This document shows positions 23,208-32,116 of a stretch of DNA of 33,973 bases, in pieces. Position 1 is the first letter of the stretch, and every line of letters starts with the position of its first letter. The notes beneath the pieces were generated by a model. That model was not told where the DNA came from and searched no databases. It saw only the letters and a list, made by a program, of their open reading frames with translations. The stretch is from Phycisphaerae bacterium (lineage in GTDB: Bacteria > Planctomycetota > Phycisphaerae > Tepidisphaerales > Tepidisphaeraceae): positions 1-33,973 of the forward strand of contig JAICTV010000029.1 of assembly GCA_025936175.1 (NCBI GenBank). Reading direction: 5' to 3'. The position numbers were made by a program, and so were the translations under genes.

Positions 23208-24396
23208 CCCGCTCGCGTTCGAGATGCACAACGACGACGTCGCCGGCTACGGGAAACTGAAGCTGCTGGCGTCAACGGTGTGGAACCGCGCCGCCGCGCG
23301 GCGGCTGCGTGAGACGATCCGCGCCAACGGCGTCGAGATCGTCCACTTCCACAACACGTTCCCGCTGATGTCACCGGCGGTTTACTACGCGGCGCATCGC
23401 GAAGGCGCGGCGGTGGTGCAGACGCTGCACAATTTCCGCTTGCTCTGCCCGGGCGCCAACTTCTTCCGCGAAGGCCGGGTCTGCGAGAAGTGCCTGGGCA
23501 AATCGGTGCCGCTCGCGGGGGCGATCCACAAGTGCTACCGCGGCAGCGCCGCCGCGAGCGCGGCGACCGTGGCGATGCTGACGACACACCGCGCGATGGG
23601 GACGTGGAACAACGCCGTGGATGCGTACATCACGCCGACGCATTTCGCGCGCGAGAAATTCATCGCCGGCGGAATTCCGGCGGACAAGATCTTCGCCAAG
23701 CCGAACTTCGTCGAGCCGGATCCGGGTCTGCGCGCCGGCGGCGGGGGATACGCGATCTTCGTCGGCCGGCTCTCGCACGAGAAGGGCTTGGACACGCTGC
23801 TGGCCGCATGGGATCACTGCCGCGACGTGCTGCCACTCAAGATCGTGGGTGACGGGCCGCTGGCGGAGCAGGTGAAGTCGGCCGTCGCGAAGAACAGCGC
23901 GATCGAGTGGCTCGGGCGGCGGGCGATGAATGAAGTCTTCGACCTGATCGGCGCGGCGGAGTTGCTGATCTTTCCGTCCGAGTGCTACGAGACGTTCGGC
24001 CGGACGGCGGTCGAGGCGTTCGCGTGCGGCACGCCGGTGATCGCCAGCGGTCACGGCGCGCCGGCGGACGTGGTAGACGACGGGCGGACCGGATTGCTCT
24101 TCAAGCCGAGCGATTCCGCAGACCTGGCGGCGAAGGTGCGGCAGCTCATCGCCGATCGCGCGCTGCATGCGAAGATGCGCGGCGAAGTGCGGCGCGAGTA
24201 CGAAGCGAAGTACACCGGTGAGCGAAACTACGAGCTGCTGATGTCGATCTATCAGACCGCTCGGGCGAGACGTCTAAGCCACGCGTCGGCATGCGATTCA
24301 CATTGGCATCGTGCGGTCCCGGATGTCGTCCCGAGGTACTCCGAGGGATCTCGGACACCGATCGCTTCCGAGATCCCACGGAGTACCTCGGGATGA
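23110..24396 (+). CDS. Glycosyltransferase family 4 (second)
   Basis: 428 residues. MKVLVAHNFYQQPGGEDQVF is a very typical start for a GT4 subgroup. A Cys-rich insertion (LLCPGANFFREGRVCEKC...CYRGS) with CxxC and two further Cys may bind a metal. The donor domain shows AIFVGRLSHEKGLDTLL, LKIVGDGPLAEQV and the E-x7-E segment ECYETFGRTAVEAFACGTPV. It transfers a sugar from a nucleotide donor during repeat-unit assembly; the linkage is unknown. The C-terminal 25 or so residues (VPRYSEGSR...EIPRSTSG) are translation of palindromic element C copy 3. The gene starts within the 3' end of the Wzy-type gene. Confidence 0.93.
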   Translation: MKVLVAHNFYQQPGGEDQVFRSELALLEAHGHSPLAFEMHNDDVAGYGKLKLLASTVWNRAAARRLRETIRANGVEIVHFHNTFPLMSPAVYYAAHREGAAVVQTLHNFRLLCPGANFFREGRVCEKCLGKSVPLAGAIHKCYRGSAAASAATVAMLTTHRAMGTWNNAVDAYITPTHFAREKFIAGGIPADKIFAKPNFVEPDPGLRAGGGGYAIFVGRLSHEKGLDTLLAAWDHCRDVLPLKIVGDGPLAEQVKSAVAKNSAIEWLGRRAMNEVFDLIGAAELLIFPSECYETFGRTAVEAFACGTPVIASGHGAPADVVDDGRTGLLFKPSDSADLAAKVRQLIADRALHAKMRGEVRREYEAKYTGERNYELLMSIYQTARARRLSHASACDSHWHRAVPDVVPRYSEGSRTPIASEIPRSTSG

Positions 24397-24397
24397 C
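24325..24397. repeat. Palindromic element, family C copy 3 (3' end of GT gene)
   Basis: A close match to copy 1, with arms at 24325-24355 and 24368-24397. It encodes the tail and TGA stop of the second GT4 gene, and its terminal ATGAC also offers the start of the deacetylase gene. Confidence 0.9.
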
Positions 24398-25208
24398 AAG
24401 TCGCTCGGTCAGTGCGCGTGGGATGGGCGCGCCCGAACCTGCCATGCCGCAGAACTTCATCACCACCAGTTGGGACGACGGCCACCCGCTTGATTTCCGC
24501 ATCGCGGAGATGCTGGCTCGGCACGGGCTGACCGGGACGTTCTACATCCCGCGCAAGATCGACACCGGCGTAATGAGCGAAGCGCAAGTCCGGGATCTCT
24601 CATCCCATTTTGAAGTTGGCGCCCACACGCTGAACCACGTCTTCCTCGCCGACACCGATGCCGCGACCGCTCAGGCGGAAATTGCCGGATCGAAAAAGTG
24701 GGTAGAAGATGTGACGGGCAAGACCTGCCTGATGTTCTGCCCGCCCGCCGGTCGATTTAACTCATTGCACGAGCCGATGTTCCGATCGGCTGGATATGTG
24801 GGCATCCGCACCGTCGAGTTCATCTCGCTCGATCCGCCCCGAGCGCACGACGGGCTGATGGAGATGCCGACGACCATCCAAGCCCACCCACAGCCGGCGT
24901 GGAATTATGTGAAAAATCTCATCAAAAGGGTGGCGGTCTTCAATGCCTGGCGGTACATCGTTGTCGGGCGCGGCCTCACCAACGGCGGCGACTGGCCCGA
25001 TCTCGCCAGGCGGCTGCTCGACCAAGCCCTGCTGCACGGCGGCGTCTTCCATCTCTGGGGTCACTCCTGGGAGATCGAGCAGGCCGGGCAGTGGGAGCCG
25101 CTCGAGCGCGTGCTGGCGATGCTCGGCCAGGCCGTCCGCGAGCGGAGCACGCCTTGCCTGACCAACGGAGACCTGTGTCTCCGGGGCCGGCAGTCGCAGC
25201 AGGCCTAG
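24393..25208 (+). CDS. Polysaccharide deacetylase (NodB-like)
   Basis: 271 residues if started at the ATGA overlap (24393); 24423 and 24444 are alternatives, the last giving MPQNFITTSWDDGHPLD directly. The NodB-fold signature is present: TSWDDG (Asp28-Asp29) and the metal-binding H-x3-H as GAHTLNH (His78, His82). Further motifs are CPPAGRFNS (the R-x-P-type strand) and VFHLWGHSWEIEQ near the end (catalytic His). No signal peptide is visible, so it may act in the cytosol on a lipid-linked sugar or be exported in complex. It would N-deacetylate an acetamido sugar of the polymer. Last enzyme of the plus-strand biosynthesis run. Confidence 0.88.
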   Translation: MTSRSVSARGMGAPEPAMPQNFITTSWDDGHPLDFRIAEMLARHGLTGTFYIPRKIDTGVMSEAQVRDLSSHFEVGAHTLNHVFLADTDAATAQAEIAGSKKWVEDVTGKTCLMFCPPAGRFNSLHEPMFRSAGYVGIRTVEFISLDPPRAHDGLMEMPTTIQAHPQPAWNYVKNLIKRVAVFNAWRYIVVGRGLTNGGDWPDLARRLLDQALLHGGVFHLWGHSWEIEQAGQWEPLERVLAMLGQAVRERSTPCLTNGDLCLRGRQSQQA

Positions 25209-25236
25209 TGGGTTTCGAGCGCGAAGTCGTCTCATC

Positions 25237-28200
25237 ATGTCAACAGGCACGAGCCGCCGTCGTGGGTGGCTTGGGCGTCTCGCCCGGGCGATCGAGCGGA
25301 GCGGCGCATTTGAGGTCAGTCAGTGGCGGCGGCTCAAGCCGCGAGCGCTCGGGCGGGACGCCCAAGCCACGTTCTGCGCGCTGGAGCCGCGCCGATTCTT
25401 CGCCGCGCACATCGTCGGTGATGCGACGGTGTACGCGACGATCCAGGCGGCGGTGGATGCGGCGTCGCCGGGCGCGATCATCGACGTCGATGCGGGCGTG
25501 TATGCGGAGACGGTATCGGTCTTTACGCCGATGACGATCCGCGGGGCGCGGACGGGCGTCGATGGACGGAGCAACACGCGCGGCGGCGCGGGCGAGACCA
25601 TCGTCAGCGGCGCGGATGCCGGCGGCGGGATCTTCACCTCCGCGTTTCGCCTCGGCGCGGACGGCGTGACCCTCGACGGATTCACGCTCGAAGGCGAAAC
25701 GAGTCCGAGCGACAGCAACGGCGCTGCGGTGGTCGTCCTGCCCGGGCGATCCGGCACGCACGTCGTCAACAACGTCATCGAGCACAACGTCGCCGGCATT
25801 TTCCTGGCGAACTCCAGCAACACCGATCCGGCGGTCATCCGGCACAACCTGTTCCTCGAGAACAACACGTCAGGCGCGGCGAGCGGGCGCGCGATCTACA
25901 GCAACGGGACGATCTCCGGCGGCGCTCTGACGAATGTGCAGATCGACGCCAACGCTTTTCTGCGAAATCGCGGCGACGACGCCGGCGGCAGCGTCGACCC
26001 CATCGAGCCTTCCATCGGATTCGAGGCGATGGAATCGCCGCAGTCGGACATCGCTATCAGCAACAACGTCTTCGACGGCAACGGCAAGGCGCTGCTGGCT
26101 TACAACGTCAGCGGGATGACGATCGAGTCGAACGTCGTCACCGACTGCCGCGACAGCGCCAGCGCCGGACTGCGCTTCGAAGGCGGGTCCAGCGACGTGA
26201 CGATCCGCTCGAACTTTCTCTATGCCAGCGGCGCGCCGGCGATCCGCATCGATAACAAGGCGGCGGCGGGAGACAACTTCAACTTCGTCATCACCGCCAA
26301 CGACATCACCGGCAACGGGCAGGATTCGGCCGACGAAGGCTTGATCGTGAATGCGGGACAGTACGTCGGGCTGCTCGATGCGACGGACAATTGGTGGGGC
26401 GACGGGCTGGGGCCGGGCGGCGACGGACTCGGCGGCGGAGACGCGGTCCTCGCGCACGGGAACGTCGGCGTGCTTTTCACGCCGTGGGCGCTGACGCCGT
26501 TTGCGCCGACCCGGATGGCGTATTACGGGCTGCCGCAGGATGTGACCTCGCCGATTTTGCTCGCAAACTTCGATCACGGCGGCGAGGGTGTCACGTATCA
26601 CGACTCGAGCACGGCCAACACGTTCGATCAGCTTCATCCGTACCAGGACGTGGACATCGACGTGGCAAACGATGCGGCGCAGACGCCGTTCGTGACCGAC
26701 ACGCGCGCCGGCGAGTGGATCGAGTACAGCGTGAACGTCGCCGCCGCGGGGACCTACACACTGGTCACGCGCCTGGCGACGGGACAGCGAATCGGCGGAA
26801 CCTTTCATGTCGAGATCGACGCCGCGGACGTCAGCGGCGCGATCACCGTGCCGTACACGGGCGGCTCGCAGGCGTGGTTCGATCTGGCGGCCGGCGGCAT
26901 TGCGCTGCCGTCGGGGCAGCATGTGCTGCGGCTGGCGATGGACTCCAACGGCAGCGCGGGGAAGGCCGGCGGCGTGGCGAATTTTCAGTCGATCTGGTTC
27001 AGGTCCGCTGCGGCGGCGGCGGGACCGATCGCCCCGGGGCATCTGCTTGCAAGCGCGATCTCGGGGTCGCGCATCGATCTGACGTGGGTGGATCATGCGA
27101 GCGACGAGAACGGTTTCATCGTCGAGCGATCGAGCGATGGCGTCGGCGGGTGGACGACGATCGCCACCTTGCCCGCGGACAGCACGACGTTCAGTGATAC
27201 GAGCGGACTCTCGCCGTCGAAGACGTACTTCTACCGCGTTGACGCGGCCAACCTCGCCGGCGAGTCGCCGTTTTCAAACCTCGCCAGCGCGGCGACGCTC
27301 TCGCCGACGTCGCTCGCGCTCGTGCCGGCGGGATCGACGTGGAAATATCTCGATGACGGCAGCGACCAGGCATCCGCGTGGCGCGCGATGAGCTTCGACG
27401 ATTCGCCGTGGAACAGCGGCGCGGGGCAGCTCGGATACGGCGACAACGACGAGTCGTCGCTCGTCTCGTTCGGCGGCAGCAGTGGCAGCAAGTCCATCAC
27501 GACGTACTTTCGCAAGAGTTTCGATGTCGCCGACAGGACGGCGGTCTGCGCGCTCGTGCTGAGCCTGCAGCGCGACGACGGCGCGGTCGTGTACCTCAAC
27601 GGCATCGAGGTCTTCCGCAGCAACATGCCGGTCGTCGGCGCGATCGCATTCGACACGCTCGCTTCATCGTCGGTTGGCGGTGCGGATGAGTCGGCATGGG
27701 CAGCCAAGTCGCTGAGCGTCGGCATCCTGCGCAACGGGACGAACGTGCTGGCGGTGGAAGTGCATCAGGCGTCGGCGTCGAGCAGCGATCTGAGTTTCGA
27801 TCTTCAGTTGAATGCGACGCTCTTCCCGCCCGCGCCGTCGCTGGCGGCGCCGAGCGCGCTGCGCGCGACGGCGCTGAGCTCGAGCGCGGTGCGGCTCGAC
27901 TGGATCGACACGGTGACGAACGAAACCGGTTTCTGCATCGAGCGCTCGATCGACGGCGTGAGCTTCAGCGAGGTGGCGACGGTGGAGGCAAACGCGACGA
28001 CGTGGACCGATGACACGCTGAGCCCCTCCGAGGCGGCGCGATATCGCGTGCGGGCGTACAACACGTCCGGTAACTCGGATTACACAGCGGTCGCGAGCGC
28101 CTCGACGCTGTCGGGGAGCATTCTGCCACCGACCGCCTCAAACGTTAACGGTTCTGCCAGCAACAGTTACGGCCGAAACGAAATGTCACGGTCGCAATGG

Positions 28201-28371
28201 ACGCGTCGGCGGTCGTGGGTTATCTTAATGAACTCTCATAAGCCCGTGGGTGTGCCGGCCACGTCAGGTCGTGTCGGTACTTGGGCTTTATTGGATGTCG
28301 CAAAACAATCGCTTCTGCCGCTCACGATCGTCCACAATGGTGGAATACTGATCGAGCCAGCGATGTATTGA
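25237..28371 (+). CDS. LEPR-XLL parallel beta-helix protein with CBM6-like and FN3 domains
   Basis: 1044 residues. ALEPRRFFAAH (48-58) is a LEPR-XLL type motif found at the N-terminus of many planctomycete surface proteins. A right-handed beta-helix follows (about 60-420; TIQAAVDAASPGAIIDVDAG, then repeats such as ISNNVFDGN and IESNVVTDC), as in NosD/pectate-lyase-like proteins. Then come a CBM6-like beta sandwich (about 441-590; AGEWIEYSVNVAAAGTYTL), FN3 (about 595-690), a module starting WKYLDDGSDQ (about 693-865) shared with the next two genes, and FN3 (about 870-957). The N-terminal 12-45 region translates palindromic element G. The final 85 or so residues have unusual composition and lack the DLL tail of the paralogues, suggesting loss of the original stop. 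Confidence 0.82.
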   Translation: MSTGTSRRRGWLGRLARAIERSGAFEVSQWRRLKPRALGRDAQATFCALEPRRFFAAHIVGDATVYATIQAAVDAASPGAIIDVDAGVYAETVSVFTPMTIRGARTGVDGRSNTRGGAGETIVSGADAGGGIFTSAFRLGADGVTLDGFTLEGETSPSDSNGAAVVVLPGRSGTHVVNNVIEHNVAGIFLANSSNTDPAVIRHNLFLENNTSGAASGRAIYSNGTISGGALTNVQIDANAFLRNRGDDAGGSVDPIEPSIGFEAMESPQSDIAISNNVFDGNGKALLAYNVSGMTIESNVVTDCRDSASAGLRFEGGSSDVTIRSNFLYASGAPAIRIDNKAAAGDNFNFVITANDITGNGQDSADEGLIVNAGQYVGLLDATDNWWGDGLGPGGDGLGGGDAVLAHGNVGVLFTPWALTPFAPTRMAYYGLPQDVTSPILLANFDHGGEGVTYHDSSTANTFDQLHPYQDVDIDVANDAAQTPFVTDTRAGEWIEYSVNVAAAGTYTLVTRLATGQRIGGTFHVEIDAADVSGAITVPYTGGSQAWFDLAAGGIALPSGQHVLRLAMDSNGSAGKAGGVANFQSIWFRSAAAAAGPIAPGHLLASAISGSRIDLTWVDHASDENGFIVERSSDGVGGWTTIATLPADSTTFSDTSGLSPSKTYFYRVDAANLAGESPFSNLASAATLSPTSLALVPAGSTWKYLDDGSDQASAWRAMSFDDSPWNSGAGQLGYGDNDESSLVSFGGSSGSKSITTYFRKSFDVADRTAVCALVLSLQRDDGAVVYLNGIEVFRSNMPVVGAIAFDTLASSSVGGADESAWAAKSLSVGILRNGTNVLAVEVHQASASSSDLSFDLQLNATLFPPAPSLAAPSALRATALSSSAVRLDWIDTVTNETGFCIERSIDGVSFSEVATVEANATTWTDDTLSPSEAARYRVRAYNTSGNSDYTAVASASTLSGSILPPTASNVNGSASNSYGRNEMSRSQWTRRRSWVILMNSHKPVGVPATSGRVGTWALLDVAKQSLLPLTIVHNGGILIEPAMY
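25263..25371. repeat. Palindromic element, family G (in coding sequence)
   Basis: Left arm 25264-25290 (GGTGGCTTGGGCGTCTCGCC...) and right arm 25346-25371 are reverse complements. It lies in the 5' end of the beta-helix gene and encodes the stretch before the LEPR motif. Confidence 0.82.
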
Positions 28372-28442
28372 ACTTCACGTCGTCGCGGTGCGTCCTGCGC
28401 TGCGCGCACGTGGGTGCGTTTGCCCGGGATGTGAGGTCGTCC

Positions 28443-31400
28443 GTGTCCAAGCGTTTTCGCCGCGCGCTTCGTCCGCTGTTTGTGTTCGAGCCGGTTGAAC
28501 GGCGCTTGTTCCTCGCGCACATCGCGGTGATCGGGGATTTTTCCTCCGACAATCAGACCGCGCCGACGCGCGACGTCGCCAATCTCGTCAAGGGCTGGAA
28601 CCCGGATCTCGTCGCGACCGTCGGTGACAATAACTATCCCGACGGCGCCGCCTCCACCATCGACGACAACGTGGGGCAGTGGTACCACCAGTTCATCTCC
28701 CCCTACACCGGAAGCTACGGCGGCGGGGCGAGCACGAACGAGTTCTTCCCGTCGCTGGGGAATCACGACTACAACTCATCGCAGGGATACAAGCCCTATA
28801 CCGATTACTTCAACCTGCCGAACAACGAGCGCTATTACACGACGACGGACGGCAATCTCCAGATCTTCGTCGTCAACAGCGACTCGCACGAGCCCGACGG
28901 CACCAGCCAGAATTCAAAGCAGGCGACGTGGCTGAAGAATGCGCTCGCGAGCTCGACGGCGAAGTGGAAGCTCGTGCTGTTCCACCACCCGGCGTATTCA
29001 TCGGGTGGGATCGGCAGCAACAACTACATGCAGTGGCCGTTCCAGCAGTGGGGCGCCTCCGCGGTCATCTCCGGGCACGACCACGACTACGAGCGGATCG
29101 ACAAGGGCGGCTTCCCATACTTCGTGGACGGTCTCGGCGGCGAGAGCATCGTCGGCTGGGGCTCGACGGTCTCCGGCAGCCAGGTGCGCTACAACGGCGA
29201 CTACGGCGCGATGCTGATCGACACGACCAGCACCACGATGACCTTCAAGTTCATCAACCGCTCGGGCGGCGTGATCGACAACTACACGCTGGGATCGACA
29301 AGCACCGCGCCGTCGGCGCCGACGAACCTCTCGGCGGTCGCGATGACTTCGACGCAGGCGAAGCTCACCTGGACCGACGCTTCGCCAAGCCTCTCGAGCT
29401 CCTTCAAGATCGAGCGCTCCACCAACGGCGGCTCAAGCTTCACGCAGATCGCGACGACGATCGCCGGCGTGACGACGTACACCGATTCCGGCCTCTCCGC
29501 CGGCGCGACGTACGTCTACCGTGTGCGCGCGAGCAACTCCGTCGGCGACTCGCCCTACAGCAACACTTCGAGCGTCACGCTGCCGACGGGATCGACGACG
29601 TACGTCAGCGACATGACGTGGGTCAGCTCGACCAACGGCTGGGGCCCGGTCGAGCGCGATACCAGCGTCGGCAGCAGCGGGAGCAACGACGGGAACACGA
29701 TCACGCTCAACGGCGTGACGTACCCGAAGGGCTTGGGCGCGCACGCCAACTCGACCATCGTCATCAACCTCAACAAGCAGTACGGGACGTTCCTCAGCGA
29801 CGTCGGCGTGGACGACGAAACGGGCCCGGGCACGGTCGTCTTCCAGGTCTGGGGCGACGGCGTGAAGCTGTACGACAGCGGGACGATGACGCAGACCGGC
29901 GCGACCAAAAGCGTCAGCGTCAACGTTTCGAACGTCTCGCAGTTGACGCTGACGGTGACCGATGCCGGCGACGGTAACAGTTACGACCATGCGGACTGGG
30001 CGGCCGCGCGTTTGCAGTCGGCCAGCGCCTCGCAGCCGCCGTCGGCCCCGACGGGCGTGACCGCCACCGCGGTCTCGCCGACGCAGATCAACGTCACCTG
30101 GAACGACGTGATCAACGAGAGCGGCTACCGGATCGAGCGCTCGACCGACGGCACGACTTTTTCCCCGGTCGGCGCGACGGGCGCGAACGTCGTCAGCTTC
30201 GCGGACACGAGCGTCTCCGGGAGCACGCTGTACTCCTATCGCGTGATCGCGACCAGCGCCTCGGGCGATTCGTCGCCGTCGAACGTGGATACCGCGCGGC
30301 CGCTGCAGGTCCCGTCGGCGCCGAGCAATCTCGCGGCGGCCGCGGCTTCGGCGAACCAGATCGATCTCAGCTGGGTCATCAACGACACGAACACCGAAGA
30401 GAGCTTCAAGATCGAACGCTCGCCCAACGGCACGAGCAACTGGGCGCAGATCGCCAACATCCCCGAGAGCGAGACCTACAGCGACACGACCGTCGCCGGC
30501 AGCACGACGTACTTCTATCGTGTCCGCGCGAGCAATCTCGCCGGCGACTCCGGATATTCCAACGTCGCCAGCGCGACGACGCCGGCGGCGACGACCAGCC
30601 CGACGCTGATCGCCACCGGGTCGATCTGGAAGTACCTGGACAACGGCTCGAACCAGGGCACGGCGTGGCGGGCGCTGGCGTTCGATGATTCGGCGTGGAA
30701 GAGCGGCCCGGCGCAGCTCGGCTACGGCGACGGCGATGAGGCGACGGTCGTTTCCTACGGCTCCAACGCCAACAACAAGTTCGTCACCACCTACTTCCGC
30801 CGCAACTTCAGCGTCGCCGATAAGACACAGGTGACGGCGCTGGCGCTGCGGCTCGTGCGCGATGACGGCGCGGTGGTGTATCTCAACGGCACCGAGGTCT
30901 ATCGCAGCAACATGCCGACCGGCACGATCTCCAGCTCGACATTCGCGTCGACCGCCGTCGGCGGGGCGGACGAGAGCACGTTCTTTTCGGCGAGCGTCAG
31001 CCCGTCGCTGCTCGTCAACGGAAATAACGTGATCGCGGTCGAGATCCACCAATCCGATGCCGCCAGCAGCGACATCAGCTTTGATTTCGGACTGACGGCG
31101 ACGCTGTCGAGCGGTGGCGGCGTGACCGCGCCGTCGGCGCCGTCGGGGTTGAGCGCGACGGCCGCGTCATCGAGCCAGATCAACCTCACGTGGATCGACA
31201 CCTCGAGCAACGAGAGCGGTTTCAACGTCTACCGCTCGACCGACGGCACGACCTTCGCGAAGGTCGGCTCCTCCGCTTCGGGCGCGACCAGCTACGGCGA
31301 CACGAGCGGGCTGGTTGCTTCGACGAAGTACTACTACAAGGTCCGCGCGTTCAACTCCGGCGGCGAATCGGGCGACTCGTCGATCGCGTCGGCGACGACG

Positions 31401-32063
31401 CTGGCGGGAACGAGCTCGCTGCCGGCGCCCTGGGTCGATGCGGACGTCGGCTCGGTCGGCGCCGCGGGATCGGCGAGCTTCAACGGCACCACCTACACCG
31501 TCAAAGGCTCCGGGAGCGACATCTGGACCGCCGCCGACGGCTTCCACTTCGTCTACCAGCAGCTCACCGGCGACGGCACGATCATCGCGCGCGTCGCGAG
31601 CGTGCAGAACACCAACGGCTGGGCGAAGGCCGGGGTCATGATGCGCGAATCCCTCGCCGCCGGCGCGAAGGAAGCGTCGGTTCACGTCACGCCCGCCAAC
31701 GGCGTGGTCATGACCTTCCGCACCGCCACCGGCGCCGCCAGCGACGGCTTCTTCACCAGCGGCTCGGCCCCGCAGTGGCTCAAGCTCGTTCGCTCCGGCG
31801 GCACGTTCACATCATATAAGTCGAGCGACGGCGTGACGTGGTCGCAGGTGGGGACGATGACGATCTCGATGGCGTCGACGATCTACGTCGGGCTGGACGT
31901 CAGCTCCAAGGCGAACACCACGCTGAACACCTCGATGTTCACGAATGTCTCGGTAACGCCTGGCGCGCCCGCACTTGCACCGATGACATCGCTGTCGGCC
32001 ACGACGACCACCACGACGACCACCACCACCAGGAAGAACGACCTGCTCGACCTGCTCGCGTAA
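28443..32063 (+). CDS. Large LEPR-XLL-type metallophosphoesterase with FN3, NPCBM and DUF1349-like domains
   Basis: 1206 residues from a GTG at 28443 preceded by GAGG; the frame is open upstream to 28281 without support. The N-terminus FEPVERRLFLAH is a variant LEPR-XLL motif. The phosphoesterase metal motifs are VIGD (31), GDNNYP (61), GNHDY (106), FHHPAY (180) and GHDHDYER (211). Then FN3 (about 290-380), an NPCBM-like domain (about 386-523; GLGAHANSTIVINL), two FN3 (about 533-717), the shared WKYLDNG module (about 721-891), FN3 (about 897-990), and a DUF1349/laminin-G-like domain (about 997-1175; GWAKAGVMMRESL). A Thr tract and the tail NDLLDLLA close the chain. Likely a cell-surface phosphatase that binds glycans; substrate unknown. 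Confidence 0.88.
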   Translation: MSKRFRRALRPLFVFEPVERRLFLAHIAVIGDFSSDNQTAPTRDVANLVKGWNPDLVATVGDNNYPDGAASTIDDNVGQWYHQFISPYTGSYGGGASTNEFFPSLGNHDYNSSQGYKPYTDYFNLPNNERYYTTTDGNLQIFVVNSDSHEPDGTSQNSKQATWLKNALASSTAKWKLVLFHHPAYSSGGIGSNNYMQWPFQQWGASAVISGHDHDYERIDKGGFPYFVDGLGGESIVGWGSTVSGSQVRYNGDYGAMLIDTTSTTMTFKFINRSGGVIDNYTLGSTSTAPSAPTNLSAVAMTSTQAKLTWTDASPSLSSSFKIERSTNGGSSFTQIATTIAGVTTYTDSGLSAGATYVYRVRASNSVGDSPYSNTSSVTLPTGSTTYVSDMTWVSSTNGWGPVERDTSVGSSGSNDGNTITLNGVTYPKGLGAHANSTIVINLNKQYGTFLSDVGVDDETGPGTVVFQVWGDGVKLYDSGTMTQTGATKSVSVNVSNVSQLTLTVTDAGDGNSYDHADWAAARLQSASASQPPSAPTGVTATAVSPTQINVTWNDVINESGYRIERSTDGTTFSPVGATGANVVSFADTSVSGSTLYSYRVIATSASGDSSPSNVDTARPLQVPSAPSNLAAAAASANQIDLSWVINDTNTEESFKIERSPNGTSNWAQIANIPESETYSDTTVAGSTTYFYRVRASNLAGDSGYSNVASATTPAATTSPTLIATGSIWKYLDNGSNQGTAWRALAFDDSAWKSGPAQLGYGDGDEATVVSYGSNANNKFVTTYFRRNFSVADKTQVTALALRLVRDDGAVVYLNGTEVYRSNMPTGTISSSTFASTAVGGADESTFFSASVSPSLLVNGNNVIAVEIHQSDAASSDISFDFGLTATLSSGGGVTAPSAPSGLSATAASSSQINLTWIDTSSNESGFNVYRSTDGTTFAKVGSSASGATSYGDTSGLVASTKYYYKVRAFNSGGESGDSSIASATTLAGTSSLPAPWVDADVGSVGAAGSASFNGTTYTVKGSGSDIWTAADGFHFVYQQLTGDGTIIARVASVQNTNGWAKAGVMMRESLAAGAKEASVHVTPANGVVMTFRTATGAASDGFFTSGSAPQWLKLVRSGGTFTSYKSSDGVTWSQVGTMTISMASTIYVGLDVSSKANTTLNTSMFTNVSVTPGAPALAPMTSLSATTTTTTTTTTRKNDLLDLLA

Positions 32064-32116
32064 AGACGATCTAACGCGGTTACAATCCTCCGTTCGTTGT
32101 TCGGAGGGAACGCGGC

